Made by a program: the position numbers and the translations under genes | Notes under the pieces: model-generated | The model's database searches: none | What the model saw: only the letters and a program-made list of their open reading frames with translations | Told to the model about the DNA's origin: nothing | Shown here: one piece after another, positions 35,494-44,096 of the stretch | How the letters are laid out: every line of letters starts with the position of its first letter | Position numbering within the stretch: position 1 is the first letter of the stretch | Origin: DATEDA01 sp963754305 | GTDB lineage: Bacteria; Pseudomonadota; Gammaproteobacteria; Burkholderiales; SG8-39 | DNA length: 64,000 nt | Assembly (NCBI GenBank): GCA_963754305.1 | Contig: CAVWFR010000049.1 | Coordinates: 1 to 64,000, forward strand | Direction: 5' to 3'

Positions 35494-38052
35494 CTAGATG
35501 TTGAAGTCGACCTGCGGCCGCTGCATGGCGGCGGCGCCGATGCACGCGCGCAGCGCCTGCGCGAACTCCTCGCCGGTCTGGAACCGCGCGCCGGCTTCTT
35601 TCGCCATCGCCCGGCTCAGGAACACCGCCAGCGCCGCCGGCACCTTCGGATTCGCCTCGAGGATGTCGGGCGCCGGCTCGTTCGCGATCCGGAACATGAG
35701 CTGCGCCATCGACTCGCCGTCGAAGGGCAGGCGGCCGCAGAGCAGCTGGTAGAGACTCACCGCGAGCGAGAAGAGGTCGGAGCGACCGTCGATCTTCTTG
35801 CCGGCGAGCTGCTCGGGCGACATGTAGGAGGGCGTGCCGAGCACCATTCCGGTCTTGGTCCTCGACGCGTCGGTGATGCGCGCGATGCCGAAATCGGTGA
35901 CCTTCACCATGTCCGACTCGGGCTCGTACATGACGTTGGCCGGCTTGACGTCGCGGTGAACGACGTTGTGGCGGTGCGCATAGCCGAGCGCATCTCCGAC
36001 GCGCGCGACGATCGAGACGACCTTGTCGACCGGCAGCAGCGCCGCCGGCTTGGTGAACGGAACGAGATCGCGGCCCTTGAGAAACTCCATCGCGATGTAG
36101 GCTAAGTCGTGCTCCTCGCCGGCGTCGAAGATGGTGACGATGTTCGGGTGGTTCAGCCGGCCGGCGGTCTCGGCTTCGCGGAAGAACCGCGCCTTCACGT
36201 CGGCGAGCTCCTCGGCCTCGAACTCCTGCGCGAGCGCCATCGTCTTGATCGCCACGACGCGGCCGATCTTGGGGTCCTTGCCCCGGTACACCACGCCCAT
36301 GGCGCCCTTGCCGAGCTCCTTCTCGACCTGGTAGCGGCCGAGCATCGGTTTCTCGACCGCAGCGCCGGTGAGGATCTGGGTATGCGACTTGGCGCCGCCC
36401 GCGCCGCCGAAGATCACCGTCTCCGAGAGTTGCTTCGCGCGCGCGAGCTTGTGCTCGAGGTCCCGGAACTTCGGGTTGTGGTCGGCCATGTAGCGGAACA
36501 CGCTCTCGGCCTTGTTGAATTGGCGCTTGCGCTCGAAATCGAGCGCCAGGTTGTAGAGGTTGTCGAGCACCGTGTCGTCGACCGGGCACTTGCGAAAGTA
36601 GTCGAGCGCCATGTCGAGCTGCCCCTGCCCCTGGTAGGCGAGCCCGAGCATCCGGTTCGACGCGGCGGAGTCCGCGTCCGAGCGCTCCTTGCCGCGCTCG
36701 GTGACGAGGAAACGCTTCGTGGTGAGCAGCACGTGACCGAGCACGAGCAGCACCGCCGGCAGCATGAGCTGCAGCCATACGCCCTTCGCCGTCATTAGGC
36801 CGAACTGCGCCGCGATCAGGGCCACGAGCAACACCGCGGTCACGCCCGCCGCCATTCCCGCCTTCAGTCGGGGCAGCGCCAGGGTGAGATACAGCGCGAC
36901 CGCGAGATACAACGCGTGCTCGACCCAGACGCCCCAGCCCGGGACGACGAAGAAATGCTCCTGAAGAATCGACGATACGCCGTGTGCGAGGGTGAGCACC
37001 GGCGCCATGGCGGGCGAGACCGGCGTAACCGAAGCGGTGCCCAGCCCCGCCGCAGTGGGACCGATCAGGACGATCTTGTCGCGGTACCTGTCGGCCGGGA
37101 CTTTGCCCGAGTAGAGATCGAAGAACGAGTCGACCGCGAACGCCGGCCGGCCGTCGCGGTCCTTGTAGAAATAGGTGTACATCTGCAGTCGCGGGTCGGT
37201 CGTGATGCGCAGGTTGGCGAGGCTCACGCCCTGCCCCAGGCTCACCTTGATGTCTCCGACGCCGAGATTGAGGCTCTTCGCCGCGACCAGCATCGACAGC
37301 GACGGGTAGTACTGGTCGAAGTGGGCGAGGACCAGCGGCTCGGAGCGGATCCCGCCGTCGACGTCGACGCGCGCGTTGAGATGACCGATTCCGGCGGTGT
37401 GCCTGCCGATCAGGTCGATCGGAAAGGTCACGTTCGCCGCCGTCGCGAACGGGAGCTCGGTCGAGGAAGAGTCGATCGCCTTGAGCGCGTTGCGGGTGAC
37501 GTACTCGGGAAGCGGCCGGTCTGGCTTGCCGCGCGGGTCGCCGAGCTCGAACAGCATGGGCAGCAGCACGTTGCCGGCCTTCTCGTAGCTCGCCGCGAGC
37601 TTGCGGTCGGTGTTGAGCGCGCCTTCGGCCTCGGCGAGGAGCTGGCCGATGGTCGCGAGCGGCGAGCCTTGCTCGACCGCGTTAGGGTCGGGAACCGCCT
37701 TACGGTACTCGGTGGCAAGCCGGTTGAAGTATGCGAGCCCGGGGTCGACCTGCGGCTCGGTGAAGAACACGAGATTCGCGACCACCTTCGCCTTGCCGCC
37801 GGCGAGGCTCTCGGTCACCTTCGCGTGGACGTCGCGGGACCATGGCCAGCGGCCGATGTTCTGGAGGCTCGCATCGTCGATCGCGATGACCGCGATGCGG
37901 TCCGAAGGCGCGCGATCGGTGGCCCGCACGCCCATGTCGTAGGCCTTGCGCTCCAGGCTCTGGATGAGATCGGAGCCGGCGAAGAGGACGAGACCGATCG
38001 CGACCGCCAGGCCGAGAAACCAGTCGTTCGTCCAGAAACCTGCCGTCTTCAC
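35494..38052 (-). CDS. CHASE2-domain Ser/Thr protein kinase
   Basis: The 852-residue membrane protein has an N-terminal transmembrane segment, a large periplasmic CHASE2 sensor (residues about 40-370, IAVIAIDDASLQNIGRWPWSRD) and three transmembrane helices (about 375-450). A TPR-like linker (LAYQGQGQLDMALDYF, LALDFERKRQFNKAESVF) follows. The Hanks-type kinase domain (about 572-835) has GKGAMGVVY, VAIKTMA (Lys), HRDVKPANV, TDFGIARITD and GTPSYMSPEQ. All catalytic residues are intact. It is first in the run of signalling genes and is paired with PP2C and FHA proteins. Its sensor is homologous to that of the cyclase downstream, so both may report the same envelope signal. Confidence 0.94.
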   Translation of the reverse strand: MKTAGFWTNDWFLGLAVAIGLVLFAGSDLIQSLERKAYDMGVRATDRAPSDRIAVIAIDDASLQNIGRWPWSRDVHAKVTESLAGGKAKVVANLVFFTEPQVDPGLAYFNRLATEYRKAVPDPNAVEQGSPLATIGQLLAEAEGALNTDRKLAASYEKAGNVLLPMLFELGDPRGKPDRPLPEYVTRNALKAIDSSSTELPFATAANVTFPIDLIGRHTAGIGHLNARVDVDGGIRSEPLVLAHFDQYYPSLSMLVAAKSLNLGVGDIKVSLGQGVSLANLRITTDPRLQMYTYFYKDRDGRPAFAVDSFFDLYSGKVPADRYRDKIVLIGPTAAGLGTASVTPVSPAMAPVLTLAHGVSSILQEHFFVVPGWGVWVEHALYLAVALYLTLALPRLKAGMAAGVTAVLLVALIAAQFGLMTAKGVWLQLMLPAVLLVLGHVLLTTKRFLVTERGKERSDADSAASNRMLGLAYQGQGQLDMALDYFRKCPVDDTVLDNLYNLALDFERKRQFNKAESVFRYMADHNPKFRDLEHKLARAKQLSETVIFGGAGGAKSHTQILTGAAVEKPMLGRYQVEKELGKGAMGVVYRGKDPKIGRVVAIKTMALAQEFEAEELADVKARFFREAETAGRLNHPNIVTIFDAGEEHDLAYIAMEFLKGRDLVPFTKPAALLPVDKVVSIVARVGDALGYAHRHNVVHRDVKPANVMYEPESDMVKVTDFGIARITDASRTKTGMVLGTPSYMSPEQLAGKKIDGRSDLFSLAVSLYQLLCGRLPFDGESMAQLMFRIANEPAPDILEANPKVPAALAVFLSRAMAKEAGARFQTGEEFAQALRACIGAAAMQRPQVDFNI

Positions 38053-38405
38053 TGCAACACGTCCCCCTGTGTTCTTGTTGTCGGCCCCGGATCGCTGTCG
38101 TCCCGAGCGGGGCGTGCGGGGGATTTTACGCTCGCGCTATGCGCGCTCTCCCCGGCGCGGCCTGCGAGCGGGAAGAAGTCCGAGCGTCCGCAGCATGCCC
38201 ATGCGATGGGCATGTGCGCCGGCGCCGGCACTTCGTCCAACCTCCCGTTTAAGCCTCAAGTTGCTGTAGAAACAGCAGCATAATACCCATTCTTGCAGTC
38301 GGATATGAAATCCGTCAACTTTCTTGCCGACATTTCGTCACCCCCGCGACCGGCGGGCCGCCGCAAAGGGACGACCGACGTAGCATCGGGGACGGTCGCC
38401 CATAG
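38053..38405. other. Intergenic region upstream of the CHASE2 kinase operon
   Basis: About 350 bases without a convincing gene. The region holds the 5' leader and presumed promoter of the kinase operon on the minus strand. An A/T-richer patch near 38250-38335 is the likeliest promoter location. No recognisable sigma-54 or TTGAC-N4-GTCAA element was seen. Confidence 0.5.
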
Positions 38406-38427
38406 GAAAAAGCCCCCGAGCGGGGGC
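38406..38427 (-). terminator. Rho-independent terminator of the oxalate operon
   Basis: On the minus strand GCCCCCG-CT-CGGGGGC is followed by T5, about 30 bases after the formyltransferase stop codon. It closes the oxc-frc-formyltransferase unit. Confidence 0.88.
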
Positions 38428-38454
38428 CTCCGAACCGCGCCCGAAGCGCCGGGA

Positions 38455-39387
38455 TCAGGTGCCGAGAACCGTGCCTGCGGCGATTCCTAGCGCGGCGGCG
38501 ACCTCGGGGCCGGAACCCTTTTTCCCGTCATCGGGTTTTGCCTTGAGGACCTCGATCCGCCCTCCCTGCGCGGTGACGAAGAAGCTTGCGTCGGTCACCT
38601 CCGACACTTCACCCGGCTTGCCTTTCACCGCGCCGAAGGTGCGGAAAGCGTGCTTGCGCGCATCGAAGATCTGAAGCTTCCGGCCGTTCACCGTCGTCCA
38701 GGCGCCGGGGGCGGGATTGGTGCCGCGGATGAGGTCGTAGACGAAGTCGACGTGGCTCGCCCAGTAGATCTTCGCTTCGGCGGCGCGGCACCAGCCTTCG
38801 TACGACGCCCGGCTCTCGTCCTGCACGATCTCCGCGTGCTTCCCGGCGATCACCAGATCGGCGGCCTCCAGCATCGCCTGGACGCCGAGCGGGAACAACC
38901 GCTCGAAGTACACCGAGCCGAGCGTGTCGTTGGGCCCGATCGGGGTTTCCTTCTGCAGCACGATCGGGCCTTCGTCCAGCCCTTCGGTGGGGCGGAAGAT
39001 CGTGAGGCCGGTGGTGGTCTCGCCCTTGATGATCGGCCAGTTGATCGAGCTCGGGCCGCGATACTTCGGCAGGAGCGACGGGTGGTATTGGATCGTGCCC
39101 TGCTTGGGGATCCGCACCAGGCTGTCGGGGGCGAACTGGAGGACGTAGGCCATGATCCCGATCTCGACGTCGAGGGCCTGGAGCGCGGTGTGCGCATCCG
39201 GGTCGCGCAGCGAAGGGAACTGGAAGACCCGCAGCCGCTTCTCCTCCGCCGCGACACGCAGGGGGTCGGGCTTCGCACCCGGCTTCTCGGGCGCGCAGAA
39301 GACCCCGGCGACCTGGTCGCCGCGGGCGAGAAAGGCGTCGAGCACCGCCTTGCCGAAGTCCTGCTGGCCGATGATGGCGATACGCAT
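38455..39387 (-). CDS. Formyltransferase (10-formyl-THF-dependent, Fmt/FTHFD N-domain-like)
   Basis: The 310-residue protein resembles the hydrolase/formyltransferase domain of 10-formyl-THF dehydrogenase and Fmt. It begins MRIAIIGQQDFGKAVLDAFL. It has the folate-binding and catalytic stretch QYHPSLLPKYRGPSSINWPIIKGE (Asn/His/Asp triad region with HPSLLP) and later GLDEGPIVLQKE. A C-terminal OB-like domain follows. ATG at 39387 overlaps the stop of the CoA-transferase gene (TGATG), so it is in the oxalate operon. It may move formyl groups between THF and another acceptor, linking formyl-CoA or formate to the folate pool; the acceptor is not known. Confidence 0.82.
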   Translation of the reverse strand: MRIAIIGQQDFGKAVLDAFLARGDQVAGVFCAPEKPGAKPDPLRVAAEEKRLRVFQFPSLRDPDAHTALQALDVEIGIMAYVLQFAPDSLVRIPKQGTIQYHPSLLPKYRGPSSINWPIIKGETTTGLTIFRPTEGLDEGPIVLQKETPIGPNDTLGSVYFERLFPLGVQAMLEAADLVIAGKHAEIVQDESRASYEGWCRAAEAKIYWASHVDFVYDLIRGTNPAPGAWTTVNGRKLQIFDARKHAFRTFGAVKGKPGEVSEVTDASFFVTAQGGRIEVLKAKPDDGKKGSGPEVAAALGIAAGTVLGT

Positions 39388-40661
39388 CACGCGGCCTTTG
39401 CCTTCGCGGGCGCGCTGAACGCACCGGCGGACTTCAACGCGCCGACCTTGGCGTCGTCGTACCCGAGGACCTCCTTCAGCACCTCTTCGGTGTGCTCGCC
39501 GAGCAAGGGGCTCCGCTCGACCTTCGCCGGCGACGCGGACAGCTTGATCGGCATGCCGACGTTGAACCACTTGCCGCGCTGCGGGTGATCGAGCTCGACC
39601 CACATGTCGCGGCCGCGCACGTGCTCGTCGTTCGCCAGGTCCTCGGTGCTCATGATCGGGCCGCACGGCACGTCGAGCGGATTGAGGATCGCCATGAACT
39701 CGCGCTTCGTGTGCTTCTCCGCGAACTTGTTGATCAGCGTCCACATCAGCGCCTGATTCTTGCGCCGTTCCGCAATGGTCGCGAGGCGCGGGTCGTTGGC
39801 GAGATCGGGCACCCCGACGTCCGCGCCGATGCGCTTCGCGAGCGCGTCCCACACCGCTTCCTGCACCACGACATAGAGCCAGTCGTTGGCGCCGTGGGGC
39901 TTGCAGTGGATCGCATTGCCGAGCTGCCCGCCGCCCGAGTCGTTGCCGGCGCGCGGCACTTCGCCCATCCCCTGGTAGGTAGGCACGGAGTACTCCGCTA
40001 GCGGCTGGCGCGTGAGGCGTTGGTGATCGCGGAACTTCACGCGGCAGAGGTTCATCACCCCGTCCATCATCGCGACCTCGACGTACTGCCCCTGCCCGGT
40101 GCGCCCGGCGTGGTTCAGCGCCGCGAGCAGCCCGATCGCGAGGTGGAGCCCGGTGCCGGTATCGCCGATCTGCGCGCCGGTGACGAACGGCGGGCCGTCC
40201 GGTACACCGGTGGTGCTCATCGCCCCGCCCATCGCCTGCGCGACGTTCTCGTAGGCTTTGAAATCGGCGTAGGGACCGGAGGACCCGAATCCCTTGATCG
40301 ATCCCATCACGATGCGCGGGTTGATGCTATGGATCCTGTCCCACGTGAACCCGAGCCGGTCGAGGACGCCCGGGCCGAAGTTCTCCATCACGATGTCGCA
40401 CTTCTGCAGCAGGTCGACGAACACCTGCTTGCCCTCGGCGGACTTCATGTTCACGGTGATCGACCGCTTGTTGCAGTTGAGCATCGTAAAGTAGAGGCTG
40501 TCGGCGTTCGGCACGTCGCGGAGCTGCCCGCGCGTCGCATCGCCCTGCGGCGGCTCGAACTTGATCACGTCGGCGCCCAGCCATGCCAGCAGCTGCGAGC
40601 ACGTCGGCCCCGCCTGCACGTGGGTCATGTCGAGGATGCGTACCCCTTTCAAAGCTTCCAT
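39387..40661 (-). CDS. frc: Formyl-CoA:oxalate CoA-transferase family protein
   Basis: The 424-residue class III CoA-transferase matches Frc in length and order: ILDMTHVQAGPTCSQLLAWLGADVIKFEPP near the N-terminus, KSITVN-type NKRSITVNMKSAEGK, the catalytic-Asp region DGVMNLCRVKFRDHQR, and LAEYSVPTYQGMGEVPRAGNDSGGGQLGNA with the glycine loop. It transfers CoA from formyl-CoA to oxalate, forming oxalyl-CoA plus formate in the cytoplasm. It lies 26 bases after the oxc gene, giving a classic oxc-frc pair. Confidence 0.93.
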   Translation of the reverse strand: MEALKGVRILDMTHVQAGPTCSQLLAWLGADVIKFEPPQGDATRGQLRDVPNADSLYFTMLNCNKRSITVNMKSAEGKQVFVDLLQKCDIVMENFGPGVLDRLGFTWDRIHSINPRIVMGSIKGFGSSGPYADFKAYENVAQAMGGAMSTTGVPDGPPFVTGAQIGDTGTGLHLAIGLLAALNHAGRTGQGQYVEVAMMDGVMNLCRVKFRDHQRLTRQPLAEYSVPTYQGMGEVPRAGNDSGGGQLGNAIHCKPHGANDWLYVVVQEAVWDALAKRIGADVGVPDLANDPRLATIAERRKNQALMWTLINKFAEKHTKREFMAILNPLDVPCGPIMSTEDLANDEHVRGRDMWVELDHPQRGKWFNVGMPIKLSASPAKVERSPLLGEHTEEVLKEVLGYDDAKVGALKSAGAFSAPAKAKAA

Positions 40662-40687
40662 TCCAGTCTCCAATTGCTTTCGCGCGG

Positions 40688-42478
40688 TTATTTCTTCTTC
40701 GCGCTCGGATTCAGGCTCGTGATGCGACCGCTTTCGGTGCCGGCGCTCTCGTCGATCACGGCGTTGATGAGCGTGGGCCGGCGCGAGCGGATGGCTTCCT
40801 CCATGCCCTTGCGCAGCTCGGCCGGGGTCGTGGCGTGCACGCCCACGCCCCCGAATGCCTCCATCAGCTTGTCGTAGCGCGCACCCTTGACGAACACGGT
40901 GGGCGCCACATCGGGGCCGCCGGCCGGATCGACGTCGGTGCCGCGGTAGACGCCGTTGTTGTTGAAGACGACCACGCAGACCGGCAGGTTGTAACGGCAG
41001 ATGGTCTCCACTTCCATGCCGGAGAAGCCGAAGGCGCTGTCGCCCTCGATCGCGATCACCTGCTGCCGGCTGACGACGGCCGCCCCGACGCAGAAGCCCA
41101 TGCCGATGCCCATCACGCCCCAGGTGCCGACGTCCAGGCGCTTGCGCGGCTGGTACATGTCCACGATGCTGCGGGTGAAGTCGAGCGCGTTGGCGCCTTC
41201 GTTGACGAGGCAGGCGTCCGGGTTGGCCTTGATGATGTCGCGCACCACGGCGAGCGCGCTGTGGAAATTCATCGGCACCGGATTCTTTGCGAGGGTCTCG
41301 GCCATCTTGGCGATGTTCTTGTTCTTGCGCTCGGCGACGGCGGAGAGCCACTCCGCCGGCGGCCTGGGCCAGCCCGCGCCCGCATTGGACCCCATCGCCG
41401 CGAGCAGGGCTCGCACGCAGGACCCGATGTCGCCGACCAGCGGGGCGTCGATGCGGACGTTGCTGTCGGCCTCCTGCGGCGAGATATCGATCTGGATGAA
41501 CTTCTGCCCGCCCCAATCGTTGTGGCCCTTGCCGCCCCAGGTCTTGCCCTTGCCGTGCGAGAGCAGCCAGTTGAGGCGGGCGCCTACTAGCATCACCACG
41601 TCCGCCTCGGGCAGCACGTAGGAGCGCGCAGCGGCCGCGGACTGCTGGTGCGTGTCGGGCAGCAGGCCCTTGGCCATGGACATGGGCAGGTAGGGGATGC
41701 CGGTCCTCTCCACCAACGCGCGGATGTCCGCGTCGGCCTGGGCGTAGGCGGCGCCCTTGCCCAGCACGATGAGCGGACGCTTGGCGCTCGTCAGCAGTTC
41801 AAGGGCGCGCTCCACGGCGTCGTCGGCCGGGATCTGGCGCGGCGCCGGATCGATCACCTCGATGAGCGATTTCCTGCCGGCTTCCGCATCCAGGGTCTGG
41901 GCGAAGAGCTTGCCCGGAAAGTCGAGGTACACGCCGCCCGGACGGCCGGAGACGGCCGCCCGGATGGCGCGCGCGATGCCCACGCCGACGTCCTCGGCGT
42001 GCAGGACGCGGAAGGCGGCCTTGCATAGCGGCTTGGCGATCGCCAGCTGGTCCATCTCCTCGTAGTCGCCCTGCTGCAGATCCACGATCTCGCGCTCGCT
42101 CGAGCCGCTGATGAGGATCATCGGGAAGCAGTTGGTGGTGGCATTGGCCAGGGCCGTGAGGCCGTTGAGGAAGCCGGGGGCGGACACCGTCAGACAGATG
42201 CCCGGCTTTCGCGTCATGAAGCCGGCGATGGCGGCGGCGTTGCCGGCGCTCTGCTCGTGGCGGAACGAAATCACGCGCATGCCCGAAGCCTGCGCCATGC
42301 GGGTGAGGTCGGTGATCGGGATCCCGGGCAGACCGAAGATCGTGTCGATGCCGTTGAGCTTGAGGGCATCGATGACCAGATGAAAGCCGTCGGTCAGGTG
42401 GGATTGCGAATCGGTCGTCGCGCCGAGGCGCTGCTGCACGTCGCTGGGAGTGGAGACTCGAGGTTCGGCGGTGCCCAT
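40688..42478 (-). CDS. oxc: Oxalyl-CoA decarboxylase
   Basis: The 596-residue ThDP-dependent enzyme has the N-terminal PYR domain with the catalytic Glu in SFRHEQSAGNAAA, a central domain, and the C-terminal PP domain with the GDS...NN cofactor motif EGDSAFGFSGME...VVVFNNNG. The oxalyl-CoA-specific features NEGANALD and YRGTDVDPAGGPD fit Oxc. It decarboxylates oxalyl-CoA to formyl-CoA. ATG at 42478 has a strong GAGGAG ribosome-binding site. A palindromic Fnr-type box lies 114 bases upstream in the region shared with the divergent Crp/Fnr gene. Confidence 0.95.
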   Translation of the reverse strand: MGTAEPRVSTPSDVQQRLGATTDSQSHLTDGFHLVIDALKLNGIDTIFGLPGIPITDLTRMAQASGMRVISFRHEQSAGNAAAIAGFMTRKPGICLTVSAPGFLNGLTALANATTNCFPMILISGSSEREIVDLQQGDYEEMDQLAIAKPLCKAAFRVLHAEDVGVGIARAIRAAVSGRPGGVYLDFPGKLFAQTLDAEAGRKSLIEVIDPAPRQIPADDAVERALELLTSAKRPLIVLGKGAAYAQADADIRALVERTGIPYLPMSMAKGLLPDTHQQSAAAARSYVLPEADVVMLVGARLNWLLSHGKGKTWGGKGHNDWGGQKFIQIDISPQEADSNVRIDAPLVGDIGSCVRALLAAMGSNAGAGWPRPPAEWLSAVAERKNKNIAKMAETLAKNPVPMNFHSALAVVRDIIKANPDACLVNEGANALDFTRSIVDMYQPRKRLDVGTWGVMGIGMGFCVGAAVVSRQQVIAIEGDSAFGFSGMEVETICRYNLPVCVVVFNNNGVYRGTDVDPAGGPDVAPTVFVKGARYDKLMEAFGGVGVHATTPAELRKGMEEAIRSRRPTLINAVIDESAGTESGRITSLNPSAKKK

Positions 42479-42591
42479 CCGGGTAGCTCCTCTAGGGATC
42501 GAGCGCGCCGCTCGCCGGCGCCGGGTGCGAGGCGCGAAAAAGGCGCGCTCAGACGGGGCCTCAGGATAGGCAAACGGGCGCTCCGGCCACC

Positions 42592-42605
42592 TTGACTGTG
42601 GTCAA
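42592..42605. promoter_or_regulatory. Fnr-type box 1 (TTGACTGTGGTCAA)
   Basis: Perfect 14-base palindrome in the region between oxc and the divergent Crp/Fnr gene, 57 bases before the crp-like ATG and 114 before the oxc ATG. It matches the FNR/DNR half-site TTGA(T/C) with N4 spacer. Confidence 0.75.
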
Positions 42606-42661
42606 TCATTCCAGCTAACTTGACGTCGCATTCGTCACTCGCGAAAGCCCCGGCTCACCCG

Positions 42662-43267
42662 ATGTCGCACATCGCCTCTCACCCGCAGCGCAACACCCTG
42701 CGCCTCGAGCTGAAGCAGAACCTGATTTTGGGCGAAATGAGTGCCGATGCCTGGGAGGCGCTCGAGGCGCGACTCGAGATCGGCGAGTACCGCAAGGGCG
42801 AGCAGCTCGTCCACCAGGGTTCGACCGGGATGGAGCAGTTTTTCATCCTCGAGGGCATCCTCAAGCGCGTGGTCGCCAACGCCGAAGGCAAAGAGATGAT
42901 CCTGCGCTTCGCGGCGGAGGCCGAGATGGACACGTCCTATGCGGCCTGGCGGCTCAAGACGCCGGTGCCGTACAGCATCGTGGCGGTGACCCGGGTGCGC
43001 GCAGCCAAGCTCTCGATGCCGCAATGGGTCGCATTCATCGAACGCCAGCCCGACGTCAAGGCTCGTTTCGAGTACGAGGTTATGAAGCTCATGAGCGAAG
43101 TGATGGCGCACACGATCACGCTCCATCTGCTCGATGCGCCGGGGCGGCTCGCACGCTTCGAGCGCAAGCACCAGGCGCTCGCCGGCCGGATCCCGAGCAA
43201 GGAGCTCGCCTCCTATCTCAACCTCACGCCCGAGACGCTCTCGCGCCTGAAGCACCGCGGCGGCTGA
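42662..43267 (+). CDS. Crp/Fnr-family transcriptional regulator
   Basis: The 201-residue protein has a cNMP-binding-type sensory domain (GEYRKGEQLVHQGSTGMEQFFILEGILKRV, EGKEMILRFAAEAEMDTSY), a dimer helix and a C-terminal HTH whose recognition helix reads TPETLSRLKHR. The E-x-x-S-R pattern matches FNR-type proteins that read TTGA half-sites. It has no Cys at all, so it cannot bind an Fe-S cluster like FNR. It is divergent from oxc and has a matching palindrome in the shared promoter. ATG at 42662 is preferred over a TTG at 42620. It is a candidate master regulator of the five-box regulon. Confidence 0.85.
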   Translation: MSHIASHPQRNTLRLELKQNLILGEMSADAWEALEARLEIGEYRKGEQLVHQGSTGMEQFFILEGILKRVVANAEGKEMILRFAAEAEMDTSYAAWRLKTPVPYSIVAVTRVRAAKLSMPQWVAFIERQPDVKARFEYEVMKLMSEVMAHTITLHLLDAPGRLARFERKHQALAGRIPSKELASYLNLTPETLSRLKHRGG

Positions 43268-43279
43268 GCGCCGCTTTCG

Positions 43280-44095
43280 TCAGCGCCGCGGCCGGCGCAT
43301 CGCGCGCAGTTCGTTCACGACCTCGGACACGTCCTTGAGCTTTGCCGCGGTCGCGGCTGCGGCTTTGCGCTCCTTATCATCCTCGACCATCCCGCGCAGG
43401 GTCACCCGCGTACCGTCCGCCACCACGGTGACATCGACGTGCCCCGTCTCGGGCATGGCATGCAGCGCGGCTCGCACGCGCGCCTCGAGCGCGAGGTTCG
43501 CGAGCGTCGCGCGCGACCCGGCGGTCTCCCGGAACTCGGGCCGGCGGGTGAGCGCCACGACCTGCTCGATGCAGGATGCGATCGAGACGCGCGCGGTGTT
43601 GAGCGTCAGGTCATAGAGCAGCGGATCGCCCCACTTCACTCGAAACCGCGCCTGCATCGCCGCCGCGTGCGCTTCGTCGCTCGCCTCGATCTCCTCGCGG
43701 ACATACTTCGCGTCGTCGGTGTCCAGGCGCGCGAGCAGCGTCTTGATCCGCGCGTCCGCCGGCGCGCACACCCGGATGCATGCGATGTGCGGCACCGGGC
43801 GCAGCAGCAGGGTCGAGCCCCAGCCCCGTATGAGCGCGTCGCCCCGCTGCGCAACGTCGAACACCTCCTCCGCAGTGAAGAGCGCGAGCTCCTCGCCCGG
43901 CGCCCAGAGGCGCTCGAGCAGCGAGGCCTTGCCCTCGCGGAGCCGCTGCACGAGGCTCTTCTTGACGCCGGCCCGCCCCGCGAGGCGCTCGGCGAGCTCG
44001 TTGCTCACGACCGCCAGGCCCAGCGCCTCGGCCACGCCCGCCGCGACCTCGTTGCCGCGGACGCCGAGCTCCATCGTCATCGCGACGACCGTCAT
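43280..44095 (-). CDS. Cytidylate kinase-like protein with BON domain
   Basis: The 271-residue protein begins with an AAK6/cytidylate-kinase-like domain (TMELGVRGNEVAAGVAEALGLAVVSNELAERLA, later DTDDAKYVREEIEASDEAHAAAM, ARVSIASCIEQVV). It ends with a BON domain (ARVRAALHAMPETGHVDVTVVADGTRVTLRGMVEDDKER). The classical Walker A glycine loop is altered, so kinase activity is uncertain. It starts one base after the tctA stop, thus is co-transcribed with the TTT transporter, and is convergent with the Crp/Fnr gene. The combination suggests a signalling or periplasmic-binding role rather than CMP metabolism. Confidence 0.75.
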   Translation of the reverse strand: MTVVAMTMELGVRGNEVAAGVAEALGLAVVSNELAERLAGRAGVKKSLVQRLREGKASLLERLWAPGEELALFTAEEVFDVAQRGDALIRGWGSTLLLRPVPHIACIRVCAPADARIKTLLARLDTDDAKYVREEIEASDEAHAAAMQARFRVKWGDPLLYDLTLNTARVSIASCIEQVVALTRRPEFRETAGSRATLANLALEARVRAALHAMPETGHVDVTVVADGTRVTLRGMVEDDKERKAAAATAAKLKDVSEVVNELRAMRRPRR

Positions 44096-44096
44096 C

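Noticed and set aside
42619..42632. TTGACGTCGCATTC near the crp-like start as an additional box
   Set aside because: Single half-site without a matching right arm; it sits beside the genuine palindrome at 42592.
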